Shown here: in pieces, positions 56,811 to 64,000 of the stretch
Position numbering within the stretch: the stretch's first letter is position 1
Layout of the letters: each line of letters starts with the position of its first letter
Origin: Streptomyces sp. MP131-18
GTDB lineage: Bacteria > Actinomycetota > Actinomycetes > Streptomycetales > Streptomycetaceae
DNA: 64,000 bases
Reading direction: 5' to 3'
Assembly: GCF_001984575.1 (NCBI RefSeq)
Contig: NZ_LZNS01000001.1
Location: forward strand, 3,281,856-3,345,855
Position numbers and translations under genes: made by a program
Notes under the pieces: model-generated
Told to the model about the DNA's origin: nothing
Database searches by the model: none
Seen by the model: only the letters and a program-made list of their open reading frames with translations

Positions 56811-58104
56811 CCCCCGATCCCGCCTGCCCTGGCGGGGCTTCGGCTTCGCCGGCTCCCTCGTCGGCATGCTCGCCGCCACCGGACTCGTCTTTGCACCCGG
56901 CGCGCGCGCGGACGAGAACGAGGACGAGTGCGACCTCATTCGAGGTGCCGCGCGGGACTACTGCGAGGGGGATGAGGAGTCCGGGGGTGGTGGCGGGCAG
57001 GGTGACCTGGATGCGCTCGATGTCTCGCTCGATCCGCTGTGGTCGCTCGCCCGGGGCTGTGCCGATGCCGCCGCCTGGGTCGTCAACGAGCTGTCCGAGC
57101 TGGTCGATTCGACGACCGCCGTCGACTTCACCAACACCTCCTTCCTCCGCCAGTACGCCGTCGTCTTCGCCGCCTCCACGGTGCTGACGCTCATCCTCTG
57201 GCTGCTCGCCATCGTCAAGCGCGCCATCCGCGGCGTGCCGCTGACCACCGCGCTGACCGAGGCCGTCGGCTTCCTGTGGCTGACCGTCATGGCCTCCGCG
57301 TTCACGCCCCTCGTCCTCTACGTCGTGGTATCCGCTACCGACGGCGTCACCGATGCCATCGTCGCGGGCACAGGGGACAACTCCGAGGCGTTCTTCGGCG
57401 GCTTCGCCGCCGCGCTGGAAGCCGGCGACGACATCGGCGGCGGTCCGATCGTGCTGATCCTGGTGTCCCTCATCTCCATCCTGGCCGCCGGCGTGCTCGC
57501 GCTCGAGCTGGTGATCCGCGCCGCGATGCTGTACGTCGGCGCGCTCCTGGGCACGGCCGTCTACGCGGGGCTGGTCGACAAGAATCTGTGGGGGCACGTC
57601 CGCAACTGGGCGGGCATCATGATCGCGGTCATCCTCATCAAGCCGGTCATCGTCATCGTCCTCGGTCTCGCCGGGGCACTGACCACCAGCGACGACGGCG
57701 GTCCCACCGCGGTCTCCTCGATCATCTCCGGTCTCTCGATCATCCTGCTGGCCATCTTCGCCTCGGCCATGATCTACCGCTTCGTTCCCGGCTTCGGCGA
57801 CGAGATCGTCAACCACCGCGCGATGCGCCAGGACACCTCCAGCCGCGCCGCCAAGGCCGCCGTGTCCACCCCGGCTTCGATGCTGCGCCAGGGCATGAGC
57901 ACCCACGGCGGCCGGGACGGGGGCGCCGGCGGCGCCGCGGGCGGGGGCGGGCAGGGCGCGGCCCGCCCGGCCAACCCGCTGGCGGGCGGCGTCGCGGCGC
58001 ACGGCTCGCGTGCCGGCCAGTCGGGTTCGTCCTCGTCTTCGGCGTCCAGCTCGGGCGGCAGCAGCCGCACCGGTAATCAGGGCAATCGAGGAGGCAGCCG
58101 GTGA
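56800..58104 (+). CDS. Polytopic membrane protein, TrbL/VirB6-like
   Basis: 434 residues. A signal peptide ends at GARADENED; an acidic Cys-containing segment (CDLIRGAARDYCEG) is followed by six to seven transmembrane helices between residues 120 and 350, and a Gly/Ser/Ala-rich tail of 90. The layout matches channel components such as TrbL/VirB6. ATG 56800 lies inside the end of the preceding gene. Its own stop overlaps the next start (GTGA). Confidence 0.7.
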   Translation: MRADPRSRLPWRGFGFAGSLVGMLAATGLVFAPGARADENEDECDLIRGAARDYCEGDEESGGGGGQGDLDALDVSLDPLWSLARGCADAAAWVVNELSELVDSTTAVDFTNTSFLRQYAVVFAASTVLTLILWLLAIVKRAIRGVPLTTALTEAVGFLWLTVMASAFTPLVLYVVVSATDGVTDAIVAGTGDNSEAFFGGFAAALEAGDDIGGGPIVLILVSLISILAAGVLALELVIRAAMLYVGALLGTAVYAGLVDKNLWGHVRNWAGIMIAVILIKPVIVIVLGLAGALTTSDDGGPTAVSSIISGLSIILLAIFASAMIYRFVPGFGDEIVNHRAMRQDTSSRAAKAAVSTPASMLRQGMSTHGGRDGGAGGAAGGGGQGAARPANPLAGGVAAHGSRAGQSGSSSSSASSSGGSSRTGNQGNRGGSR

Positions 58105-59663
58105 CCACGCCACCCCACACTCTCACCCGCCGCCGGACCTACCTCATCGGCCGGGGCCGGCCGCAGGCCATCGTCGGCAGAAACCGCGAGACGGGCGAGA
58201 TCGCGCTCATTGTCGTGGGCGCGTTCCTGGGCATGGTCAGCGGTCTCGTCATCCCCAACCTGACCCTGCGCATCGTCGGTCTTGCGGGCTTCCCGTTGCT
58301 CGCTCTCGCCGCGGTGTACATGCCGTACCGGGGCCGCACGTTCTATAGGTGGTTCGAGATCACCCGCAGCTTCCGCCGCACCCAGCGGCACGGCGCCACG
58401 TACCGGTCCGGTGCTCCCGAGGCCGGCATCACGCTCGACGGCCGCGAGGCCGAGGTAGGGGCGCCGCACGGCGTCGGCCGGGTGCGGTGGCTTGCCGCGG
58501 CCTTCGGCCCGGACGAGCTGGCCGTCCTGCTCCACACCGACCGCAAGACGATCACAGCCGCCATCGAGATCGAGGGCCCGGGCGTCGGGCTGCGCGACAG
58601 TGAGGACCAGGAGGCGCTGGTCGAGCGGTTCGGCACGCTGCTGAAGCACGTGGCGAACGGGGACGGCCACGTCACGCGCCTTCAGATGCTGGCGCGCACG
58701 CTGCCCGCCGACCCCGACGCGCACGCCAATGACGTCCGCGAGCGCGGCGACGACGGCTCCCCGCCCTGGATTCAGAATTCGTACGAGCAGCTGGCGTCCA
58801 TGGTGTCGACGTCGAGCGAGCAGCACCGCGCCTACCTCGTGGCCTGCATGCACCACTCGCGCGAGCTGAGCAACGAGGCCCAGACCATTGCCCGCGCCGC
58901 CAGGACCGGCAGGCGCGAGAGCCGCAGCCGCCGCATGTCCCGCGACGAGGCGCTGGCCATCGTCATGGCGCGCGAGCTGACCGACATCTGTGCGCGCCTC
59001 ACGGAGGCCGACATCCGGGTGCGGCAGCCGCTCGGCGAGGCGCGGCTCGCCTCCCTCATCCACTCGATGTACGACCCGGACCACCCCATCGACCACATCC
59101 AGGCCATGTCGAAGCGCAACGCCTGGCCGGCCGAGCTGGACGCCAGGGAAGCGACGTACCTTCAGGCCAAGACCCGCGAGTCGGACACCCGTGAGCCCTG
59201 GTGCCACGCCACGGCCTGGGTCAAGGAGTGGCCGATGACGCCCATCGGGGTCAACTTCCTGGCGCCTCTCCTCGTGCACACCCCGGACGTGATCCGCACG
59301 GTCGCCGTCTGCATGGACCTGGAGCCGACGGAAATCGCCATCGAGCGCATGCTGACCGAGAAGACCAACGACGAGGCCGAGGCTTCGCGCGCCGCCAAGA
59401 TGAACCGGACGGTCGACCCGCGCGACGTGGCCGCGCACGGCCGTGTCGACCAGCGCGGCGACGACCTGGCCTCCGGCGCCGCCGGGGTCAACCTGGTGGG
59501 CTACATCACCGTCTCCTCGCCGCACCCGGAAGCACTTGCCCGGGACAAGCGCACTATCCGTGCGTCCGCGGGTAAGTCATATTTGAAGCTCGAGTGGTGC
59601 GACCGCGAGCACCACCGCGCGTTCGTCAACACGCTTCCGTTCGCCACGGGCATCAGGCGATGA
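58101..59663 (+). CDS. SCO6880-family conjugation-like protein
   Basis: 520 residues. Two helices near the N-terminus (IALIVVGAFLGMVSGLVIPN, RIVGLAGFPLLALAAVYMP) precede a large soluble region with PYRGRTFYRWFEITRSFRR and EQLASMVSTSSEQHRAYLV. Streptomycete proteins of this kind (SCO6880 family) sit next to VirB4-like ATPases and correspond to a PrgI fused to the N-terminal part of VirB4. It probably forms the inner-membrane base of the apparatus with the next gene. Confidence 0.78.
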   Translation: MTTPPHTLTRRRTYLIGRGRPQAIVGRNRETGEIALIVVGAFLGMVSGLVIPNLTLRIVGLAGFPLLALAAVYMPYRGRTFYRWFEITRSFRRTQRHGATYRSGAPEAGITLDGREAEVGAPHGVGRVRWLAAAFGPDELAVLLHTDRKTITAAIEIEGPGVGLRDSEDQEALVERFGTLLKHVANGDGHVTRLQMLARTLPADPDAHANDVRERGDDGSPPWIQNSYEQLASMVSTSSEQHRAYLVACMHHSRELSNEAQTIARAARTGRRESRSRRMSRDEALAIVMARELTDICARLTEADIRVRQPLGEARLASLIHSMYDPDHPIDHIQAMSKRNAWPAELDAREATYLQAKTRESDTREPWCHATAWVKEWPMTPIGVNFLAPLLVHTPDVIRTVAVCMDLEPTEIAIERMLTEKTNDEAEASRAAKMNRTVDPRDVAAHGRVDQRGDDLASGAAGVNLVGYITVSSPHPEALARDKRTIRASAGKSYLKLEWCDREHHRAFVNTLPFATGIRR

Positions 59664-59706
59664 GGACCCACGCGCGCACGAGCCCCCCGGGGAAGGAGGT
59701 GCCGCC

Positions 59707-61119
59707 ATGCCGCCCCGCGATCCGCTGAGCGCCATCACCGAGGCGTTCACCAGCCTGCTGTTCGGCAGGACCGAGACCACCCGGCTGCCCGTGCGCACCT
59801 CCACCGGGCAGGCCCAGGCCGTCTACCTGCCCACCGCCGCGCCCGGCCTGGGCGACTCGGGCGTGATCATCGGCCGCGAGGTCTACTCGGGCAAGGGCTA
59901 CATCTACGACCCGTTCCAGCTGTACGGCCAGCAACTGCCCGCCCCGCACTGGCTGGTGCTCGGCGAGTCGGGGAACGGCAAGTCCGCGCTGGAGAAGACG
60001 TACGTGCTGCGTCAGCTCCGGTTCCGCGACCGGCAGATCGTCGTGCTCGACGCGCAGGGCGAGGACGGCGTCGGCGAGTGGAATCTGATCGCGCAAGAGC
60101 TGGGCATCACCCCGATCCGGCTCGACCCGATGGCGACCCTCGACTGCAACGTCCGCCTCAATCCGCTCGATCCGGCGATCACGACGACGGGCCAGCTCGC
60201 CCTGCTGCGCACCATCATCGAGGTCGCGCTCGGCCGGCTGCTGGACGAGCGGTCCGGTTTCGCGCTGAAGGTCGCCCACGCCTACGTCAACCAGACGACC
60301 ACCGACCGGCAGCCGATCCTCACCGATATCGTCGAACGGCTGCGCCACCCGCTGCCCGAGGCGGCCGACGCGATGAACGTGGCGCTTGAGGACGTGCGCG
60401 CCTGGGGACTTGACGTCGCGCTGGTCCTCGACCGCCTCGTCGACGGCGACCTGCGCGGCATGTTCGACGGCCCGACGACGGTCGGCATCGACCTCGACGC
60501 CCCGCTGATCGTCTTCGACCTCTCGCACATCGACCGCAATTCGATCGCGATGCCGATTCTCATGGCGATCGTCGGCGTGTGGCTGGAGCACACCTGGATC
60601 AGGCCCGACCGGAAGAAGCGGATCTTCCTGGTCGAGGAGGCCTGGCACATCATCAACTCGCCTTCGGTGGCACAGCTGTTCCAGCGGCTGCTGAAGTTCG
60701 GCCGCCGGCTCGGCCTGTCCTTCGTCGCGGTGGTCCACCACCTGTCCGACGTCGTGGACGGCGCGGCGGCCCGGGAGGCGGCGGCGATCCTCAAGATGGC
60801 CTCCACGCGCACGATCTACGCCCAGAAGTCCGATGAGGCGAGATCCACCGGTCAGGTCCTCGGCCTGCCCCGGTGGGCGGTGGAGATCATTCCGACGCTG
60901 ACCCCGGGCATGGCGGTGTGGGACGTCAACGGGAACGTGCAGGTCGTCAAGCACCTGGTGACCGAGACGGAGCGGCCTCTGGTCTTCACCGACCGCGCCA
61001 TGACGGAGTCCTCCTCGATGGTTCTGGCGGAGGAGCAGCTGCCCACCGCCGAGGACCCGTTCGAGGCGGAGACGGAGGCGCGGGTGATGTCCTTCGAGAA
61101 GCGGCAGGGCGTCGGCTAG
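59707..61119 (+). CDS. VirB4/TraC-like ATPase
   Basis: 470 residues. Walker A is WLVLGESGNGKSALEKT near residue 85. Walker B is KKRIFLVEEAWHIINSPSVA near 310, and the motif FGRRLGLSFVAVVHHLSDVV resembles the sensor region of VirB4-type hexameric ATPases. It would drive assembly or transport by the locus. AAGGAGG lies eight bases before the ATG. A 43-base gap separates it from the SCO6880-like gene. Confidence 0.85.
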   Translation: MPPRDPLSAITEAFTSLLFGRTETTRLPVRTSTGQAQAVYLPTAAPGLGDSGVIIGREVYSGKGYIYDPFQLYGQQLPAPHWLVLGESGNGKSALEKTYVLRQLRFRDRQIVVLDAQGEDGVGEWNLIAQELGITPIRLDPMATLDCNVRLNPLDPAITTTGQLALLRTIIEVALGRLLDERSGFALKVAHAYVNQTTTDRQPILTDIVERLRHPLPEAADAMNVALEDVRAWGLDVALVLDRLVDGDLRGMFDGPTTVGIDLDAPLIVFDLSHIDRNSIAMPILMAIVGVWLEHTWIRPDRKKRIFLVEEAWHIINSPSVAQLFQRLLKFGRRLGLSFVAVVHHLSDVVDGAAAREAAAILKMASTRTIYAQKSDEARSTGQVLGLPRWAVEIIPTLTPGMAVWDVNGNVQVVKHLVTETERPLVFTDRAMTESSSMVLAEEQLPTAEDPFEAETEARVMSFEKRQGVG

Positions 61120-61137
61120 GACGGGGCGGGACAGCTG

Positions 61138-62421
61138 ATGGCGTATGACGAGCGCGCACGGCGCGCACCGGCCGGACCGTCGCCGGCCCGCCGCGGCGGC
61201 GGGGTGCCGGATGCCCTCCTGGTCGGGACGCTGGCGTTCCTGGTCGGCATCACGGCACTGACGTGGACGGCGACCGGCCTGGCCGGCTGGCTGCGGCACG
61301 GTGCGTGGCCGCCGGGCGTCACCTTCCTGGAGACGGCGCACGCGATGCGCTCGTTCCTGACCGCACCGGGCGACGTGGCCGCCGCCTGGCCCGAAGCGGA
61401 CCCGGCGGAGCTGCCCGGTGCGGCGATGCTGTGGCTGGTGTTCCTGGCGCAGGTGGTGCTGCTGTTCACCGCCGTGCTGTGGGTGTCGATCCGCGTCGCG
61501 CGGTGGCGGGCGGGGCGGCACCCGGCCGAGCCGGTCAGCCCGGCAGCCGAGGCGCCGCCGGAGCCCGTCGGCCCGTGGAACGTTCCGGACACCTACGTTC
61601 CGGACACCTACGTTCCGGACACCTACGTACCAACTCAGGGCCTTCCCGCGCGGGAGGCACCGGCCGCGGAGGTGCCGGTGGAGCGGGCGGCCGAGCCCGC
61701 GCCGCCCGGCCCGCCCCCGGAGACCCGCGACCCGGTCGCGGCGGTCCAGGCCGCCCCGCCGGGTCTCGTCGTCCTGGACCCGGACGGCCGCCTGTGGACG
61801 AAGACGGCGCGCCAGCGCGGCCGGCACGGCCCGGTACACGTCTACGATCCCGGCCACGTGACGGACGCCCCCGTGCGGCTGCGCTGGGCGCCGCACCGCG
61901 GCTGCGAGGACATGGCGGTGGCCAGGGCCCGCGCGAACGCCCTGCTGGCGCCCGTCCGCCCCACCGAGCCGATCTTCCAGCTGGACGCCGAGACCGCGGA
62001 AACCCTGCTGCGCTGCTACCTGCACGCCGCCGCACTCGCCGGAGAGCCGGTCACGCAGATCCACCGGTGGGCGCACGGCAGGTCGGGAGGCGAGCCGGGC
62101 AAGATCCTGCGCACGCACGCACGCGCCGCGGGCGGCGCGGCCATGGAGCTGGAGAGCACCCTCACCGGGCACCCGGGGCGCCGGGACGCGGCCCTCGGCC
62201 TGATCGGCCGGGCGCTCAGCGGCCTCGACCAGCTGCACATCAGGCAGGCGTGCAGCCCCGGTCGCGTCGACGCCCTGGCCCTGGACAACGTGTCGGGCGA
62301 GGGCGGAACGCTGTACGTGGTGGGCGACCACAAGGAGACGGCCGGTCTGCGCGGGGCGCTGGTCGCGGCGATGACGGCCGACCAGCCGGGCCTTGAGGTC
62401 GTGGACGTACACGCCCGCTGA
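61138..62421 (+). CDS. Membrane protein of the secretion-like locus, possible coupling protein
   Basis: 427 residues. Two N-terminal helices (VPDALLVGTLAFLVGITALT and AMLWLVFLAQVVLLFTAVLW) are followed by a Pro/Ala/Glu linker with three exact PDTYV repeats, then a soluble domain ending LEVVDVHAR. Similar streptomycete genes are annotated as type IV/VI secretion or TraD-like proteins, but no Walker motif is visible here, so it is at most a partner of the ATPase. It closes the five-gene block 18 bases after the ATPase. Confidence 0.65.
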   Translation: MAYDERARRAPAGPSPARRGGGVPDALLVGTLAFLVGITALTWTATGLAGWLRHGAWPPGVTFLETAHAMRSFLTAPGDVAAAWPEADPAELPGAAMLWLVFLAQVVLLFTAVLWVSIRVARWRAGRHPAEPVSPAAEAPPEPVGPWNVPDTYVPDTYVPDTYVPTQGLPAREAPAAEVPVERAAEPAPPGPPPETRDPVAAVQAAPPGLVVLDPDGRLWTKTARQRGRHGPVHVYDPGHVTDAPVRLRWAPHRGCEDMAVARARANALLAPVRPTEPIFQLDAETAETLLRCYLHAAALAGEPVTQIHRWAHGRSGGEPGKILRTHARAAGGAAMELESTLTGHPGRRDAALGLIGRALSGLDQLHIRQACSPGRVDALALDNVSGEGGTLYVVGDHKETAGLRGALVAAMTADQPGLEVVDVHAR

Positions 62422-62478
62422 CGCACATCCCGATGCCCCGTTCACCGCTGCTGTGCGCACGGACGGCTTCGATGCGGC

Positions 62479-63330
62479 CTACCCGCCGGGCCGCCGGTCG
62501 GCGCCGTGCGTGGGCGGTGTCCAGTGCGCGGGGTGTGCCAGGGCCGCGGGCAGGCGTGTGGTGGCGTCGCCCCTGGCCGCGTCGAGCTGGGCCTGCGTCA
62601 GGAAGATGCTGCCGGTGAGGTCGGCGCCGCTCAGGTCGGCGTCCCTGAAGTCGGCGCCGATGACGTCCGCCGTTCTGAGGTCGGCCCGCGTCAGGTCGGC
62701 CGCGATGAGCCGGGCGCCCCGCAGGCTCGCGCCGCGCAGGTCGGCGCCGCGGAGCCGGGCGCCGATGAGGTCGGCGCCGCGGTGGTTCTTCTTCCGTCCC
62801 GGCACGCCCGCGCGCGCCAGCTCGCCGGCGCGCAGCAGCAGCGCGTTGACGTCGGCGCGGAGCGCGGCGATGTCGAGCGCCAGGAGCGACTCTGGGTCGC
62901 CGTCGGCGCGCTGCCGGAGGTCGCGCGCCGCGCGGCGCAACTGCGGGTGCACGGGCGCGGCCGCGGGAAGCGCCAGGGCTTCGGTGGCGTACCACAACAG
63001 CTCATGGAGGGCGCGCATCACGGGGAACACCTGGAACATCCGCCCGGCGGTCTCCGGCGTCCGCCGCCAGTCCCGCCCGCCGAACGTGACCGCGGAGACT
63101 TGCTGGCCCGCCCCGAAGCAGTCGAAGACGGTGCACCCGACCCAGCCGCGGTCGCGCAACTCGGTGTGGACGCCGCAGCGGAAGTCCTCCCGGAGGTTGC
63201 CGCACGGACGGCCGGCGTCCTTGTCGACGGGGAAGTCGGCGGACGCGGCGAAGGGCAGCGCGACGCAGCACAGCCCGAAGCAGTTGGAGCAGTCCGCGCG
63301 CAGGTCGGGCGGCCGTTGCGGGGCGGTCAT
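62479..63330 (-). CDS. Pentapeptide-repeat protein with Cys-rich N-terminus
   Basis: 283 residues. The N-terminal part has seven cysteines (DLRADCSNCFGLCCVAL, DFRCGVH, GCTVFDCFG), possibly for metal binding. The C-terminal third is a pentapeptide-repeat helix (ADLIGARLRGADLRGASLRG, ADLTRADLRTADVIGADF), a fold that can mimic DNA and inhibit gyrase, though many members have no known role. The ATG overlaps the GNAT stop (ATGA), so both are coupled. Confidence 0.85.
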   Translation of the reverse strand: MTAPQRPPDLRADCSNCFGLCCVALPFAASADFPVDKDAGRPCGNLREDFRCGVHTELRDRGWVGCTVFDCFGAGQQVSAVTFGGRDWRRTPETAGRMFQVFPVMRALHELLWYATEALALPAAAPVHPQLRRAARDLRQRADGDPESLLALDIAALRADVNALLLRAGELARAGVPGRKKNHRGADLIGARLRGADLRGASLRGARLIAADLTRADLRTADVIGADFRDADLSGADLTGSIFLTQAQLDAARGDATTRLPAALAHPAHWTPPTHGADRRPGG

Positions 63331-63827
63331 TGCTCCTGGACTCCCTGTCCGGTCTTCAGGGACAGCTCGTACGCCTGGAGCGAGGGATCGCGCGGGTCGC
63401 TGTCGGTGTCGCCGGTCGGCTCGAATCCCAGCGAGGCGTAGAACTTGGCGGCTCGCGGATTGTTCTCGTGGACGCGCAGCCGGACTTCGTGGCCGTCGGC
63501 CCAGTCGATCGCGGCGCGCATCAGCTCGCGGGCGAGTCCCGTGCCGCGGTGATCGGGCAGCATGTAGACCCCGACGACGTACACGCGACCGGAACGGATG
63601 AATGCGCCGACCATTCCGCCCCACACACCGGTCTCGGACTCCCCGATGAACGTGACGCTTTCCCGCCCGGAGGCCCGCCTTTCCCACTCCCCCTGGGTCA
63701 ACTGAACGGCCTCTTCGTACGGTTCGTAGAAGGCCACCGGTGCGACAGGGTCCTGGAGGGCGGCAAGGCGGAGCTCACGCAGCCGCTGCCAGTCCTCGCG
63801 GCGCGTCTGCCGGATGCTGTACGCCAT
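63327..63827 (-). CDS. GNAT-family N-acetyltransferase
   Basis: 166 residues from ATG 63825-63827 (MAYSIRQTRREDWQRLREL). The motif-A region is VYVVGVYMLPDHRGTGLARE and the C-terminal block is NPRAAKFYASLGFEPTGD. A longer in-frame start at 63935 would run through the rRNA terminator and is rejected. The first gene of a two-gene unit with the pentapeptide protein. Confidence 0.87.
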   Translation of the reverse strand: MAYSIRQTRREDWQRLRELRLAALQDPVAPVAFYEPYEEAVQLTQGEWERRASGRESVTFIGESETGVWGGMVGAFIRSGRVYVVGVYMLPDHRGTGLARELMRAAIDWADGHEVRLRVHENNPRAAKFYASLGFEPTGDTDSDPRDPSLQAYELSLKTGQGVQEQ

Positions 63828-63904
63828 GCGCCGATAGTCGCACCCCGCCTCGCCGACCGCAATGTCCTTTACCATCCGCAGACGATGAGATGGCATACGA
63901 ATAG

Positions 63905-63931
63905 GGCCCGTCGCGCTGAGTGCGACGGGCC
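63905..63931 (-). terminator. rRNA operon terminator
   Basis: Arms GGCCCGTCGC (63905-63914) and GCGACGGGCC (63922-63931), a perfect 10-base stem with a seven-base loop, 20 bases beyond the 3' end of 5S rRNA on the minus strand. A short T-containing stretch follows on the transcript side. Confidence 0.85.
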
Positions 63932-63950
63932 TCACCCGTATTTCAAATAA

Positions 63951-64000
63951 TTGTCCGGCGGTGTCCTACTCTCCCACACGGTCCCCCATGCAGTACCATT
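63951..64000 (-). rRNA. rrf: 5S ribosomal RNA, 3' end only
   Basis: The reverse complement reads the conserved 5S 3' region: TACTGCATGGGGGACCGTGT, then GGGAGAGTAGGACACCGCCG. It matches Streptomyces 5S except for a few bases. Transcription comes from beyond the right edge, so 16S and 23S lie outside. The exact 3' end is uncertain by a few bases. Confidence 0.95.

Noticed and set aside
63828..63935. N-terminal extension of the GNAT gene to 63935
   Set aside because: It would cover the rRNA terminator, and the acetyltransferase fold begins at the ATG at 63827.

Overview
The window is high-GC actinomycete DNA, almost certainly from Streptomyces or a close relative. The evidence is the gene order, the actinomycete-type complex I, the futalosine menaquinone genes, the cysteine leader peptide, GTG starts with AAGGAGG ribosome sites, and an rRNA operon end matching streptomycete 5S rRNA.

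Layout: (1) 1-12,116 (minus strand) is the nuo operon from nuoL (cut by the window edge) back to nuoA, nearly every junction coupled by stop/start overlap. nuoF carries a one-base frameshift. A Rex-like palindrome lies upstream of nuoA. (2) 12,440-25,863 is core genome: TauE-type permease, NlpC/P60 protein, geranylgeranyl-reductase family protein and MenG, two DUF4279-like genes, a sugar ABC operon without its ATPase, mqnC, a Ser/Thr kinase, mqnA and a cold-shock protein. (3) 25,963-29,181 holds a P-loop protein, an acyl-CoA ligase and an anti-sigma-like ATPase. (4) About 29,300-39,600 is an accessory region: small island genes, an HTH regulator, a RepSA-like initiator, a large serine integrase, a TPR regulator, an APH-fold protein, and a two-gene operon with a putative amyloid-signalling motif. 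(5) 39,650-50,773 is core again: a probable cystine symporter behind a cysteine leader peptide, DUF4229, mqnE, an Lrp regulator, ubiX, a lipoprotein, an O-methyltransferase, an Fpg/Nei glycosylase, a kinase-TerD fusion, and a sigma factor overlapping a STAS gene tail-to-tail. (6) 50,843-55,334 is a cassette (TetR, membrane protein, secreted peptidase-like hydrolase) between two inverted, decayed IS5-like copies. (7) 55,974-62,421 is a five-gene type IV secretion-like locus, followed by a pentapeptide protein, a GNAT enzyme and the 3' end of an rRNA operon on the minus strand.

Functionally the window centres on menaquinone and respiration. MqnA, MqnE and MqnC (futalosine pathway), UbiX (prenyl-FMN supply), MenG (final methylation) and a MenJ-like reductase (side-chain saturation) make the quinone that complex I reduces. 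Starts were chosen from ribosome-site spacing and family N-termini; functions without a named family are left open.
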